DNA of 64,000 nucleotides from the NCBI RefSeq assembly GCF_015354345.1, contig NZ_JADKYS010000005.1:1-64000 (forward strand), read 5' to 3'. The DNA is from Methylophilus sp. 14. GTDB lineage: Bacteria > Pseudomonadota > Gammaproteobacteria > Burkholderiales > Methylophilaceae. Both the position numbers and the translations under genes were made by a program. The notes under the pieces are model-generated. The model had not been told where the DNA came from. It searched no databases and was given only the letters and a program-made list of their open reading frames with translations. The stretch's first letter is position 1. Every line of letters starts with the position of its first letter. Shown here piece by piece: positions 42,503 through 51,273 of the stretch.

Positions 42503-44007
42503 GTGGCCGCCTGATTCACATCCCGCAGATATAGCTTAAGCACGGGTGGCTGATCCGGCGCTGGCGCCTGACCTGTATTGCCTTGCCGCTGAGCGTTGCT
42601 TGCGGATGCTGAAGGCGTGAGCACCTCTACTTTTTCGATCTCAGGCAACCCTCGTAATCGCGTCAGTAATTGCTGCCATTCCATCGCCGCCTGTTCGCTA
42701 CGATCACCCTGCAACCATGTCACAGTGAGCGTTTCCCGCCAGCGAGAGGGATGCTGCGTAGCGGCATCAACCTGCGGGGAGCTCTCTGAGAAATCCCACG
42801 CCAGTGAGGCTACCTGCCAGTGAGGGAGGCCCGTTAACACCTGCTGCATCAGGGCCAAGGCATGCTCTGGCAATCGCACAGAAGCCTGTAACCCTTGCAC
42901 GGCTTGCGTCAATGCGCGTATGCCAGAGAACTGTGCCTGATTGATATGCTCAGCGGGTGTGCGCTGCCCAACTTGCAGTTGGCGCTTCACCTGCTGCATT
43001 TGCACCTGCGCCTGGTAGGTGGCTTGTATGCTGACCCAGCAGATCAGAGCCGTCAAGCAAACCATCGCTGCCCCTGCCCAATGCAAGTGACGCTTCATAC
43101 GCGCACTGCTATCCAGCAACAACACAGGCTCAGGGGCCAGATTAGGCAACGGACCACCCTTTAATATAGGCTGTATCGCCGCCCATTCCATGGCATGCAG
43201 CCCAGATGGCAAGCCCCGGTTTCTTGAATGCCCATCCATATCTGAGACCTCAGCCCATACACATCCAGCAGGCAACTGCGCTTTGATTAATAGCAGGTTT
43301 ACAGGCGCCTGGCCCAGCCAGACAAGTGATAATGCATCAGCCTCTTGTAACCAATGCTGATGAATTAAAGTCATGCGTATTTGCGCCACCTCCTGCGCAA
43401 TCCGGCCAACAAAATCCTCTGGCGTAGAAAGCGTGTCTGACGGCAACGAAATCAGGCGGCTAAAGAATAGGCGCCGCTGGTGGATATAACTGAAACGGAC
43501 TTGTTGTGCCGTATATTGCACACACAACCCGTGCATCACCCCTTGCAGCGTTGCGGGTAGCCAGCAAACCAGGCTCAAGGCTTGTGTGTACACCCCCTGG
43601 ACGCGAATAGGCTGTGCTTGCAACACCGACAGCCAGTGAGCCAGGGCTGGATAAGCGAGTGCCACAAACAGGAAGCGGCTCTCCCGGCGTAATGTTTTCA
43701 CATGGCCCAAACGACAAACCGCATGCATGCCTTGCGAAAAAGGCCATGCTGCCAGCTTGCGCATTAACAACTGGCGCCCGGCCGACCCACGCACCTTCGG
43801 CAAGGTTTCCACGTGATAATGCTCATCCGCATGATTGGTCAGGAACGAGACTCTTGCCTGCGGAAACTGTTGCCACCAACGCAAGATTTCCTGGCGACGA
43901 CTATCGTCACACTCAAACGTGCGCATGGCTAACGCTTGCTGACCGCACACATGCACTACACGCCAGCACGTTTGATCGACCAGAACAATGAAATGATGGC
44001 TTGCCAT
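42499..44007 (-). CDS. GspL-like protein (PilM-like and PilN-like domains in one chain)
   Basis: A 502-residue protein. Residues 1-300 form a degenerate actin-like cytoplasmic domain (IVLVDQTCWRVVHVCGQQ at the start) without obvious nucleotide motifs. A single span lies at 308-327, and the rest is a PilN-like coiled coil plus ferredoxin-like periplasmic region ending TVTWLQGDRSEQAAMEWQQL. The two halves correspond to PilM and PilN of type IV pili, joined as in GspL of type II secretion. The gene starts two bases after the GspF-like gene and overlaps the PilO-like gene by four bases. A complete separate pilM and pilN exist at 59019-60682. Confidence 0.72.
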   Translation of the reverse strand: MASHHFIVLVDQTCWRVVHVCGQQALAMRTFECDDSRRQEILRWWQQFPQARVSFLTNHADEHYHVETLPKVRGSAGRQLLMRKLAAWPFSQGMHAVCRLGHVKTLRRESRFLFVALAYPALAHWLSVLQAQPIRVQGVYTQALSLVCWLPATLQGVMHGLCVQYTAQQVRFSYIHQRRLFFSRLISLPSDTLSTPEDFVGRIAQEVAQIRMTLIHQHWLQEADALSLVWLGQAPVNLLLIKAQLPAGCVWAEVSDMDGHSRNRGLPSGLHAMEWAAIQPILKGGPLPNLAPEPVLLLDSSARMKRHLHWAGAAMVCLTALICWVSIQATYQAQVQMQQVKRQLQVGQRTPAEHINQAQFSGIRALTQAVQGLQASVRLPEHALALMQQVLTGLPHWQVASLAWDFSESSPQVDAATQHPSRWRETLTVTWLQGDRSEQAAMEWQQLLTRLRGLPEIEKVEVLTPSASASNAQRQGNTGQAPAPDQPPVLKLYLRDVNQAAT

Positions 44008-44009
44008 AT

Positions 44010-45209
44010 TTAATAGCGCAGGCTTGAAAAGCTGTCATACACCGGCAACATCACCGCGGCCATTAAAAACAACAACATCATGCCCAGTGTGATGGTAAGT
44101 GCAGGCTCAAGCAACCGCAATAACATCTGCAGTTGTGACTGCACCTCCCGGTCATAAACCATTGCCAGCTGAAACAACATGCGATCTAGCGCACCCGTTG
44201 TTTCACCGACACTTAACATACGCAACATCAGGGGTGGGAACTGCTGGGTGGCGGCAAATCCTGCCGTCAGGCTTTCCCCGGCCTGAACGCGCTGATACAC
44301 CTCCGCCAGCGCCTGCTCCATGACGCGCTGTTGCAATAAAGGCTGGCACCAGGCCAAGGCTTGTAATAAAGGGATTCCCGTCTGATACATCAAGCCAAGA
44401 AAGCGACAAAGCCTGGCCAACACCAGTTGATGCACCAACCGCCCAACCACCGGCAACCGCAACAGTTGTTGGTCCAGAAAAAAGGCAAAGACCGGTGAAC
44501 GGTGTATCGCCAGCGTGAATACAGTCACCATGGCGATGATGCCTAGCAACAACCATCCACCATAAGCCATCATTCCATCAGACAGTGCCAGCAATAGGCG
44601 GGTAGACCAAGGCAGTGCCTGGCCCAGACTTTGTAAGAAACTGGCCATTTGCGGCACCAGAAAAGTCAACATGACATAGGCAGCAATTGCCACCATGACA
44701 CATAACACCGCCGGGTAAGTCAGCCCACGACGGACTTGTGACCGCAGCTCGGCCTGCCACGATAATGTACGTGTCAAATGCCCGAAAATTTCGGGTAACT
44801 GGCCAGTACGCTCACCCGCATCAATCAACTGCCCCAGCAAAGGCGGAAAAACTTTGGGTTGCGCTTGCAACGCTTGCGACAATAACTTGCCAGCTTCAAG
44901 ATCACGTTGTACGGTGCGCAATGCCGCCTTCATGCCTTGATGTTCGTTTTGTTCAGCAAGATCGGCAAGCGCCTGCAACAATGGCACACCTGCTTGCAGT
45001 AATTGCTCCATTTGCACACAAAATAAAATCAGCGTCTGCGTATTGACCCTGGGTTGCCGCCACAACCATGGCTGGCCCATCCTGAAAGTCAGCAACTCCA
45101 GGCCCTGTTGCTGCAAACTCACCGTGAGCATCTGCTCATTGGGCAGCTCCAGCACCCCACGGTGCCGTTGGCCATATTGGTCTATAGCGGTATAGCGATA
45201 ACTGGTCAT
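44010..45209 (-). CDS. Type II secretion / pilus platform protein (GspF/PilC/MshG family)
   Basis: A 399-residue inner-membrane platform protein with the two repeated T2SSF domains (about 65-190 and 265-390) and three membrane spans (about 165-190, 215-240, 365-392). Signature stretches are FCVQMEQLLQAGVPLLQALADLAEQ, LIDAGERTGQLPEIFGHLT and its second copy MLRMLSVGETTGALDRMLFQLA. It couples the assembly ATPase encoded upstream to pilin extraction. It overlaps that ATPase gene by four bases. Confidence 0.93.
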   Translation of the reverse strand: MTSYRYTAIDQYGQRHRGVLELPNEQMLTVSLQQQGLELLTFRMGQPWLWRQPRVNTQTLILFCVQMEQLLQAGVPLLQALADLAEQNEHQGMKAALRTVQRDLEAGKLLSQALQAQPKVFPPLLGQLIDAGERTGQLPEIFGHLTRTLSWQAELRSQVRRGLTYPAVLCVMVAIAAYVMLTFLVPQMASFLQSLGQALPWSTRLLLALSDGMMAYGGWLLLGIIAMVTVFTLAIHRSPVFAFFLDQQLLRLPVVGRLVHQLVLARLCRFLGLMYQTGIPLLQALAWCQPLLQQRVMEQALAEVYQRVQAGESLTAGFAATQQFPPLMLRMLSVGETTGALDRMLFQLAMVYDREVQSQLQMLLRLLEPALTITLGMMLLFLMAAVMLPVYDSFSSLRY

Positions 45210-46936
45210 GGGCTAGCCACTTCGGTCTCAAGCGCACTTAAATCGACAACCCGGCGCAGCTCCTGCACACTGGTCTCCCCCGCGTTAACCAGTTGCAGCC
45301 CCTCCTCCGCCAGGGTTGTATAGCCATGCAGCCGCGCCTGTTGCTGTACTTGCGACATGACCATGGGTTGTGCCAGCATGGCATGCATCTCGGCATGCAT
45401 GGTCAACACCTCCATAATGACCAACCTGCCGTGATAGCCACTCATGCGGCAATGCACGCACCCTTCTGCCTCGAACACAGGCCGCGACCAGGTCTGTACT
45501 GGCGCGCAGGTGTGGCGCAACAACTGCTCCAGCGCACGATCAGCCACCGTTTGGCGCTTGCAGTGACGACATAAACGTCTTAGCAAGCGTTGCGCAATCA
45601 CCCCTACCAGACAACCCGCCATCATATGCGGGCTGACGCCCAGATCTTGCAGCCGCGAAAAAGCGGCGGTTGCACTATTGGTATGCAAGGTAGTCATCAC
45701 CAAATGGCCTGTCATTGCCGCCCTCACGGCCATGGCCGCGGTAGACTCATCGCGGACTTCGCCGATCAGGATGATGTCAGGATCCTGCCGTAAAATGGCC
45801 CGGATACCATTGATGAAATCGACTTTGTTTGCCGCATTGACCGAGGTCTGCCGCATAAGCGAATGTGGATACTCGACCGGGTCTTCCAGCGTCATGATAT
45901 TGACGTGCTCATGATTAAGGTAACCCAGCATGGAGTACAAGGTGGTGGTTTTCCCGCTGCCCGTCGGGCCCGTTAAAATCAGCAAGCCTTCCGGCTTTTC
46001 CAGCATGTTTTTGACACGCTGCAATTGTGGCGCGCGCAAGCCCATGGACGCCAGCGGGATAATCGCCTTGTCGCGGTCCAATACCCGCAATACAAGATTT
46101 TCACCATGCAATGTCGGGTGGCTGGACACCCTGAAATCAATTTGCCGCCCACATAAAAACATATTGACCCGGCCATCCTGTGGCGTGCGCTGCTCGGCAA
46201 TATCCATCCCGGCCAATATCTTTAGCCGTACACACATGGCAGGCCAATAGCGGTCATGCAGGCAGCGAATCTGCCATAACACACCATCGATACGGTAACG
46301 TATCCTCAGAAAAGCATGCTCAGGCTCAAAATGGATATCCGACGCGCCTTGTTTGACTGCATCAATCAACACGGCATTGACCAGCCTGATGACTGGCCGG
46401 GATGCCTGCTGCGCGGCGAGCGAGGCTGGCGCGTTACCCTCCTGCTCAATTTCACGCAAGAGACTGTCCAACAACAAGCTATGCCCATAACACTTATCCA
46501 GCGCCTGCTCCAAATGTGCTTCCGTTGCCAATACCGATTTGAGCTGTATGCTGCCACCCAACGTATGCCGCAGCGCATCTAACACCAGCATATGATTGTG
46601 ACCAGACAAGGCCACACGCATGACTTGCTTGTCTGCGGACAAATCCAGCGGTAACAATTTATGCTGGCGGGCAAAAGCTTCCGGCACCAGCGCCAGCGCT
46701 TCGGGATCCACAATCACCTGCTGTAAATCAATGCTTTCCTGCGCGTGATGCTGCGCCAACACATCCCGTATCATGGCGTCTGTGACAAAATGCAGCCTGA
46801 CTAACTGCTGCCCTAACAGAAGCTGGTGTTTTTGTTGCTCAATTAAAGCGATCTCCAGTTGATCTGCGGTAATCATGCCTTTTGCCAACATCCACTCTCC
46901 AAGACGGCTTTTGTCTGCGGCGGCCAACATGCTCAC
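45206..46936 (-). CDS. Assembly ATPase (GspE/PilB/MshE family)
   Basis: A 576-residue secretion/pilus ATPase. It has an N-terminal MshEN-type domain (about 10-160: AKGMITADQLEIALIEQQKHQ), then the P-loop GPTGSGKT at 323-330, the Asp box (YPHSLMRQTSVN area), Walker B (DPDIILIGEVRDEST) and the His box (MTTLHTNSA). A zinc-binding cysteine set (LCRHCK and GCVHCR) lies near the C-terminus. MshEN domains in related ATPases bind c-di-GMP, and a diguanylate cyclase gene lies just upstream of this operon; the link is inference. It overlaps its neighbours by four bases. Confidence 0.94.
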   Translation of the reverse strand: MSMLAAADKSRLGEWMLAKGMITADQLEIALIEQQKHQLLLGQQLVRLHFVTDAMIRDVLAQHHAQESIDLQQVIVDPEALALVPEAFARQHKLLPLDLSADKQVMRVALSGHNHMLVLDALRHTLGGSIQLKSVLATEAHLEQALDKCYGHSLLLDSLLREIEQEGNAPASLAAQQASRPVIRLVNAVLIDAVKQGASDIHFEPEHAFLRIRYRIDGVLWQIRCLHDRYWPAMCVRLKILAGMDIAEQRTPQDGRVNMFLCGRQIDFRVSSHPTLHGENLVLRVLDRDKAIIPLASMGLRAPQLQRVKNMLEKPEGLLILTGPTGSGKTTTLYSMLGYLNHEHVNIMTLEDPVEYPHSLMRQTSVNAANKVDFINGIRAILRQDPDIILIGEVRDESTAAMAVRAAMTGHLVMTTLHTNSATAAFSRLQDLGVSPHMMAGCLVGVIAQRLLRRLCRHCKRQTVADRALEQLLRHTCAPVQTWSRPVFEAEGCVHCRMSGYHGRLVIMEVLTMHAEMHAMLAQPMVMSQVQQQARLHGYTTLAEEGLQLVNAGETSVQELRRVVDLSALETEVASP

Positions 46937-47649
46937 TCCTCCAACTGCATTAAAAACAGGTCGTCATCGGGCGCATAATCCGGGATCTCACTACGGAGTC
47001 TGCTTAAGTAGTCTTCACGCTGCTGAATCTCACCGCGCTGACTGGTGACAACGAGCATGCCCGCCAGGGCAATCACTTGATGCGGATCTTGCTGCAACAC
47101 CCGCTCAAACGAGTCACTTGCCTGCGCCAATTGGCCTGAAAGCAGTTGTTGTACCGCTATATTGAGTGCTGGTTTTAGGCTGGCGTGTAATTGCGGCAGC
47201 GTTTGAATATGCAATGCCAGATGCAGTGGTTGCGTAGCAGGCTTGGCTGCTGGCTGCACCATCTGGGCCTCAGGTGCATGAAGGCTGACGTCTTTAGAAG
47301 AATGCGCGCCCACGGGTTTAAATCTAAATAGACTGGGCAATTGATTGGATAGGGCGATCTTTGCCAATACGGGGACTTGGGGTGGGTTAAACCCGCTGAC
47401 CGATTGGCTCAAGCCAGTAGGTCTTTTTGCGGCCAAGCCATCGTCACCACCAAACCAGAAGTGATAGCCAGCGGGCCAGAGCAGACTACTCATCAACACC
47501 ACACAAGCCCATAACAAGTAACTTAATCCTACCTCAACGCGCTTGAGGTCTGTGTGTATCAATGCGTTGCGGTAAGCATTCAGGGCTGCGCGCCTTGGCA
47601 CCTGCCACGAAACCAGCGACCGCATGCAACGATGAAAGGCTGGTTTCAT
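46933..47649 (-). CDS. MshN-like protein with one membrane span and C-terminal repeat
   Basis: A 238-residue bitopic protein: basic N-terminus, a membrane span at about 40-60 (VGLSYLLWACVVLMSSLLW), a proline-rich periplasmic linker, and a C-terminal helical part (about 165-235: NIAVQQLLSGQLAQASDSFERVLQQDPHQVIALAG) that looks like a single TPR. MSHA loci have a comparable gene, mshN, between the secretin and ATPase genes, and the position is the same here. It may help secretin assembly or link it to the inner membrane. Confidence 0.65.
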   Translation of the reverse strand: MKPAFHRCMRSLVSWQVPRRAALNAYRNALIHTDLKRVEVGLSYLLWACVVLMSSLLWPAGYHFWFGGDDGLAAKRPTGLSQSVSGFNPPQVPVLAKIALSNQLPSLFRFKPVGAHSSKDVSLHAPEAQMVQPAAKPATQPLHLALHIQTLPQLHASLKPALNIAVQQLLSGQLAQASDSFERVLQQDPHQVIALAGMLVVTSQRGEIQQREDYLSRLRSEIPDYAPDDDLFLMQLEE

Positions 47650-49556
47650 GAGGGCTCCCCCACATTGATTTCAAAGGCATCAGCAGGTAACTCATCAGGC
47701 AATAAAGGTTGAAACGATTGCAAATCCCCCGACCGCACATCGGCTCGCCCGATAACAGTCGGCCTGAGAAACACAATCAACTCCGTCTTTTTCGCTGCCT
47801 GATTTTTGCCGGTAAACACTTGCCCCAGTACTGGCAACCTGGACACACCAGGCACGCGGTCGGTGAATTCGCGTTGATCCTCCTGCATCAGGCCGCCCAG
47901 CACAGCAATATTGCCACTGGCAATATTCAGCACAGACTCCATTTCACGCACCTGTATTTCAGGAATGCTGCTGACAATCCGTGTACTGCCGCTGCCTAAT
48001 TGCGGATTGGGGTCTTCGATATACCGCAACACTTTGGACACCGTGGGGCGTACATTCAGGTTCACCCGCTGATGGCTGTTAATTTGTGCGGTAACAGCCA
48101 TCACCAGCCCTACCGGGACGGTATTGGCAGTGGTGGTGACTGCCTGTAAGTTGCTGCCGCTATTGCTGCTGCTTTGGGAAATTTGCGATTGAATCGTGAA
48201 ATACACCAGGTTATCGACGACCTTGAGAATCGCAGTCTGGTTATTGAGCACCATTAATTTAGGGCTGGATAACACGCGTGTTTTGCCAAATTGCTCAAGC
48301 AAGGTCACGCTGGCGCTTAAATTACCCAGACGACTAAACGGATTAAAGTAACCGAGCATGAATGCCACGCTGCCATTATTCTGGCCTAGTGCATTTTTGC
48401 TGTTATTACTTTCCCAGCTACCTGCGGCGCGATTGAACTGTGCCGCATCACTGCCTAGCGATTGCGCCAACTGCCATCCGCGCTGCTGCGCAGAGGCTGA
48501 CAACCGGCTCCAGTCTATGCCCATCTGAAAACTTTTACCCAGCTCAACTTCTACAATCGTGGCCTCAATAAGCACTTGCCTGGCCGCCACTTGCATCACT
48601 GACTCCAGGTAAGCCCTGACTTGTGCCTGCTGGCTTTGTGACGCCCGGATCGTCAGAATACCGGTTTCAGGATTGGCAATCAGCCTCGAAGCATGCCAGC
48701 GGACATGTGCCTGTTTTATTTTTTCCAAGGCAACCGGTGTAGTGACCGATGGCTGCGCTGACACTTCACCAGCATGTTGAGAGGCTTGCATGCTGGTGGC
48801 CGAGTCGGCCGCTGGTGCGGGGATATCCAAACGTGACGCAGCCCCCTCCAGCACTTCATCACGGGCCGTGCTGGCCTTATCCGTTTCCTCTAACAGCGCC
48901 TGTATATTCTCGACAACGCTTTCCCACAAGTGATAACGCGATTGCGAAGTCACCGCCGTTCTTGAGCTATTGCTGTTACCTCCCTGCGCCAAGACCGCTT
49001 GTGAACCACTGCCATTACCCGCTGCGGCCCGGCCAGCGCTATTGATTTCACTGGCGACCCCTATATAGCCAGTGGTGTCTCGACTCATATTGACATAATT
49101 CAATTTATAGCTGCGAATGACGGGCATGTCTGGCGTAATCAACCACACACCATGCGACCATTCGTAATACATATCCAACTGCTTGGACATGCGCGCCAGG
49201 ATAGATGGCACCGACTGCTGGATCGCATGCAGGCTCACCTTGCCGCGCAAGCCTGGGTGCACATCAATATTCAAACCGCTTTCGCGCGCAATGGCCAGCA
49301 ACACCTCCTGCACAGGCGCATCATGCACAACCAGGTTAATCAATAAGGTGGGGGTCGCTGATTTTAAGGGCGGCGTGATCGCGCGCGTAGATTCGATCTC
49401 GGAGATATCGACTTCAGGATAAACGGCAACAGGACTGGTTTCTGCCGGGAGACTGTCTGGCAAATGCAACGTGGAGTGTGTAGACGCATCCAGCGGCTGC
49501 CGTATACATGCAGCGAGCCAAACACAACACAGCAGGATGATAGCAAAGCGCATCAA
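47646..49556 (-). CDS. Secretin lipoprotein (MshL/GspD/PilQ family)
   Basis: A 636-residue outer-membrane secretin. The lipobox is VWLAAC (Cys17). A short N-terminal STN-like domain (GLNIDVHPGLRGKVSLHAIQQS) is followed by an asparagine/serine-rich loop (about 175-205), a further domain (RASQSQQAQVRAYLESVMQVAARQVLIEATIVEVEL) and the secretin pore, ending ESVLNIASGNIAVLGGLMQED, VPGVSRLPVLGQVF and TELIVFLRPTVI. It heads an eight-gene operon in which most genes overlap by four bases. A distinct pilQ is present at 55595-57844, so this belongs to a second filament or secretion machine. Confidence 0.93.
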   Translation of the reverse strand: MMRFAIILLCCVWLAACIRQPLDASTHSTLHLPDSLPAETSPVAVYPEVDISEIESTRAITPPLKSATPTLLINLVVHDAPVQEVLLAIARESGLNIDVHPGLRGKVSLHAIQQSVPSILARMSKQLDMYYEWSHGVWLITPDMPVIRSYKLNYVNMSRDTTGYIGVASEINSAGRAAAGNGSGSQAVLAQGGNSNSSRTAVTSQSRYHLWESVVENIQALLEETDKASTARDEVLEGAASRLDIPAPAADSATSMQASQHAGEVSAQPSVTTPVALEKIKQAHVRWHASRLIANPETGILTIRASQSQQAQVRAYLESVMQVAARQVLIEATIVEVELGKSFQMGIDWSRLSASAQQRGWQLAQSLGSDAAQFNRAAGSWESNNSKNALGQNNGSVAFMLGYFNPFSRLGNLSASVTLLEQFGKTRVLSSPKLMVLNNQTAILKVVDNLVYFTIQSQISQSSSNSGSNLQAVTTTANTVPVGLVMAVTAQINSHQRVNLNVRPTVSKVLRYIEDPNPQLGSGSTRIVSSIPEIQVREMESVLNIASGNIAVLGGLMQEDQREFTDRVPGVSRLPVLGQVFTGKNQAAKKTELIVFLRPTVIGRADVRSGDLQSFQPLLPDELPADAFEINVGEPS

Positions 49557-49683
49557 CGTCCCCCGTTACGAATATGACATTTTTTAACACATATTAATTA
49601 ATATTAATAATGAATGTCAAATACTCATGCGGAAAAACGCATCCCACTGACGAGATTGTCAGTCGGCGGACACTATTTTAGTG

Positions 49684-49773
49684 CCCATGCTACTCAATCA
49701 GCCCATGCTACTCAATCAGCCCATGCTACTCAATCAGCCCATGCTACCCAATCAGCCCATGCTACCCAATCAG
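49684..49773. repeat. Five-copy 18-bp tandem repeat
   Basis: Five back-to-back copies of CCCATGCTACTCAATCAG (49684, 49702, 49720, 49738, 49756). The last two have a C for T change at position 11, so copies 1-3 and 4-5 are identical within each group. The array lies between the diguanylate cyclase stop (49785) and the start of the secretin operon (49556). Its left edge is 128 bases upstream of the secretin start codon. There are no spacers, so it is not a CRISPR. Confidence 0.92.
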
Positions 49774-49784
49774 CAAGTGAAAAA

Positions 49785-50792
49785 CTAAAACAACTCGATT
49801 TCGCCGGTAATCATGCTGTCCTTGAGCAGGCCTTGCGCGATCAGCGTTTCATAGTAGCAAATTTGATTTCTACCATGCTCTTTGGCGTAATACAAAGCCT
49901 CATCCGCATGCTCAAGCACGGTGTTCGGCAACACATTCAGTGCCATTTTTGAGCAGCCGATACTGATGGTCACCTGCCCTACTTGCGGGAACGCATACGC
50001 GGCTAACGCCTCTTTAAACCGATCGAGCAATACGACGATGTCATTTTCTTCGGCACAGGAAAATACGCCGACAAACTCTTCGCCACCAAAACGGAACAGC
50101 AAGTCACCATCCCGGAAAGCTTCTTGCATCAAACGGGATAACAACAGCAGTACTTCGTCACCAATTAAATGGCCGTAGGTGTCGTTAATCCGTTTGAAAA
50201 AATCAATATCGAAAATCACCAGGTAGTGGTGCAAGGGGAATCGGTATTCCGGCTTATAGTCATTAAGCAGGATTTTGCCTACGCATTGATCAAATGTTTT
50301 CCGATTGAGCAGGCCGGTTAAGGCATCGCGTTCGTTTTCAATAATCAACCCGGCGTAGTGCTGGAACATCTGCAAGCATTGTTCCACCAGATCGATCTCT
50401 TCCGTCGAAAGCGCTTCGTGCTGGATCAGCAGGATGGCATTTTTGTGGGAAATACTTTGTTTGAGTGGGAACACATGCAGCTTGCCGCTGGCGGTATCAA
50501 AACAGGCATGCTGACGATGCTCTTGATTCAAATAACCCAATAGCATGGTATACACTTCTGGCGGCCAGGCTTCAAAGGTTGGGTCTGTGCTGGACTCCTG
50601 GGTATCCATCACGGAGACCAGTTGCCGTTTGGACAACACCTGCATCCTGACCGGCTGTGCCTGGGTCGCAAACACGGACATCCAGTGCTGCATTAATGAA
50701 AGCAACGCCGGATCAAGTGCAAGGCTCTCCCTGACCTTGGTCAGGTCAATCAGGCTTTGCATAAATTTTTTCAAACTCAAAGGTGTATTCAT
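49785..50792 (-). CDS. Diguanylate cyclase (GGDEF domain)
   Basis: A 335-residue protein that would make c-di-GMP from two GTP. The C-terminal GGDEF domain (about 152-320) has an active GGEEF site at 236-240, and RDGD at 227-230, five residues before it, is a canonical inhibitory RxxD site, so product feedback is expected. The N-terminal 150 residues form an unidentified, probably sensory, helical region without membrane spans. The ATG at 50792 is used; the frame runs on upstream into the tRNA-His gene and is not protein there. It lies downstream of the tRNA operon and upstream of the pilus-like operon, all on the minus strand. Confidence 0.92.
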   Translation of the reverse strand: MNTPLSLKKFMQSLIDLTKVRESLALDPALLSLMQHWMSVFATQAQPVRMQVLSKRQLVSVMDTQESSTDPTFEAWPPEVYTMLLGYLNQEHRQHACFDTASGKLHVFPLKQSISHKNAILLIQHEALSTEEIDLVEQCLQMFQHYAGLIIENERDALTGLLNRKTFDQCVGKILLNDYKPEYRFPLHHYLVIFDIDFFKRINDTYGHLIGDEVLLLLSRLMQEAFRDGDLLFRFGGEEFVGVFSCAEENDIVVLLDRFKEALAAYAFPQVGQVTISIGCSKMALNVLPNTVLEHADEALYYAKEHGRNQICYYETLIAQGLLKDSMITGEIELF

Positions 50793-50905
50793 GTTCGCGA
50801 CAATTGTTTTTTCGAACACTTTAGCAAAAGCATGGCGTTGACCTATTGGTAAACAGAGCCAATTTAAGCAACCATTTTTGAATTTAAGACAGAAGAGAAT
50901 AAGAA

Positions 50906-50982
50906 TGGGGTGGCTAATGGGGCTCGAACCCACGACAACCGGAATCACAATCCGGGGCTCTACCAACTGAGCTATAGCCACC
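50906..50982 (-). tRNA. tRNA-His (GTG)
   Basis: 77 bases including encoded CCA. The anticodon loop is TTGTGAT, giving GTG. The extra 5' G typical of tRNA-His is encoded (GGTGGCTATAG), and the T-loop GGTTCGAGCC is normal. It is the third gene of the Pro-Arg-His operon. Confidence 0.96.
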
Positions 50983-50996
50983 ACTGGGAAAGATTT

Positions 50997-51073
50997 TGGC
51001 CTGCCCGACAGGAATCGAACCTGTAACCCCCAGCTTAGAAGGCTGGTGCTCTATCCAGTTGAGCTACGAGCAG
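50997..51073 (-). tRNA. tRNA-Arg (TCT)
   Basis: 77 bases with encoded CCA. The acceptor CTGCTCG pairs with CGGGCAG (one G-T pair), the anticodon loop CTTCTAA gives TCT, and the T-loop is GGTTCGATTCC. It lies 14 bases from tRNA-His. Confidence 0.95.
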
Positions 51074-51113
51074 ATAAAGTAGTTACATGCCGATCAGGCA
51101 ATCCAGAGAAAAC

Positions 51114-51190
51114 TGGTCGGCGTGGAGAGATTCGAACTCCCGACATCCTGCTCCCAAAGCAGGCGCGCTACCAGACTACGCTACACGCCG
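51114..51190 (-). tRNA. tRNA-Pro (TGG)
   Basis: 77 bases with encoded CCA. The acceptor CGGCGTG pairs with CACGCCG, the anticodon loop TTTGGGA gives TGG, and the T-loop is AGTTCGAATCT. It is the first gene of the operon and starts about three bases after the predicted transcription start. Confidence 0.95.
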
Positions 51191-51199
51191 AAGACGGAA

Positions 51200-51228
51200 A
51201 TATAACCGATTTTCTGATTTCGTGTCAA
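51200..51228 (-). promoter_or_regulatory. Near-consensus sigma-70 promoter of the tRNA operon
   Basis: On the minus strand, TTGACA (51223-51228), a 17-base spacer, then TTATAT (51200-51205). The position fits a start point just before tRNA-Pro. Confidence 0.85.
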
Positions 51229-51273
51229 TGTCGATGTGATAAAATTCTATTTTTTACGACAAATATTTTGTTC

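Noticed and set aside
49684-49773. Possible CRISPR array
   Set aside because: The 18-bp units are directly adjacent with no spacers, and no cas gene is present.
49614-49952. Plus-strand open frame encoding a five-fold AHATQS repeat
   Set aside because: The repeat unit is a multiple of three so any frame stays open through it, and the second half of the frame is antisense to the end of the diguanylate cyclase gene. No ribosome site is seen.
50793-50984. N-terminal extension of the diguanylate cyclase frame
   Set aside because: This part reads through the tRNA-His gene on the same strand, so it cannot be protein.
50906-51190. tRNA genes as a phage or island integration site
   Set aside because: All three tRNAs are complete, no integrase is nearby and no duplicated tRNA 3' end was noticed.
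51046-51273. N-terminal extension of the folD frame
   Set aside because: It runs antisense through the tRNA-Arg and tRNA-Pro genes; the FolD family starts at 51274.
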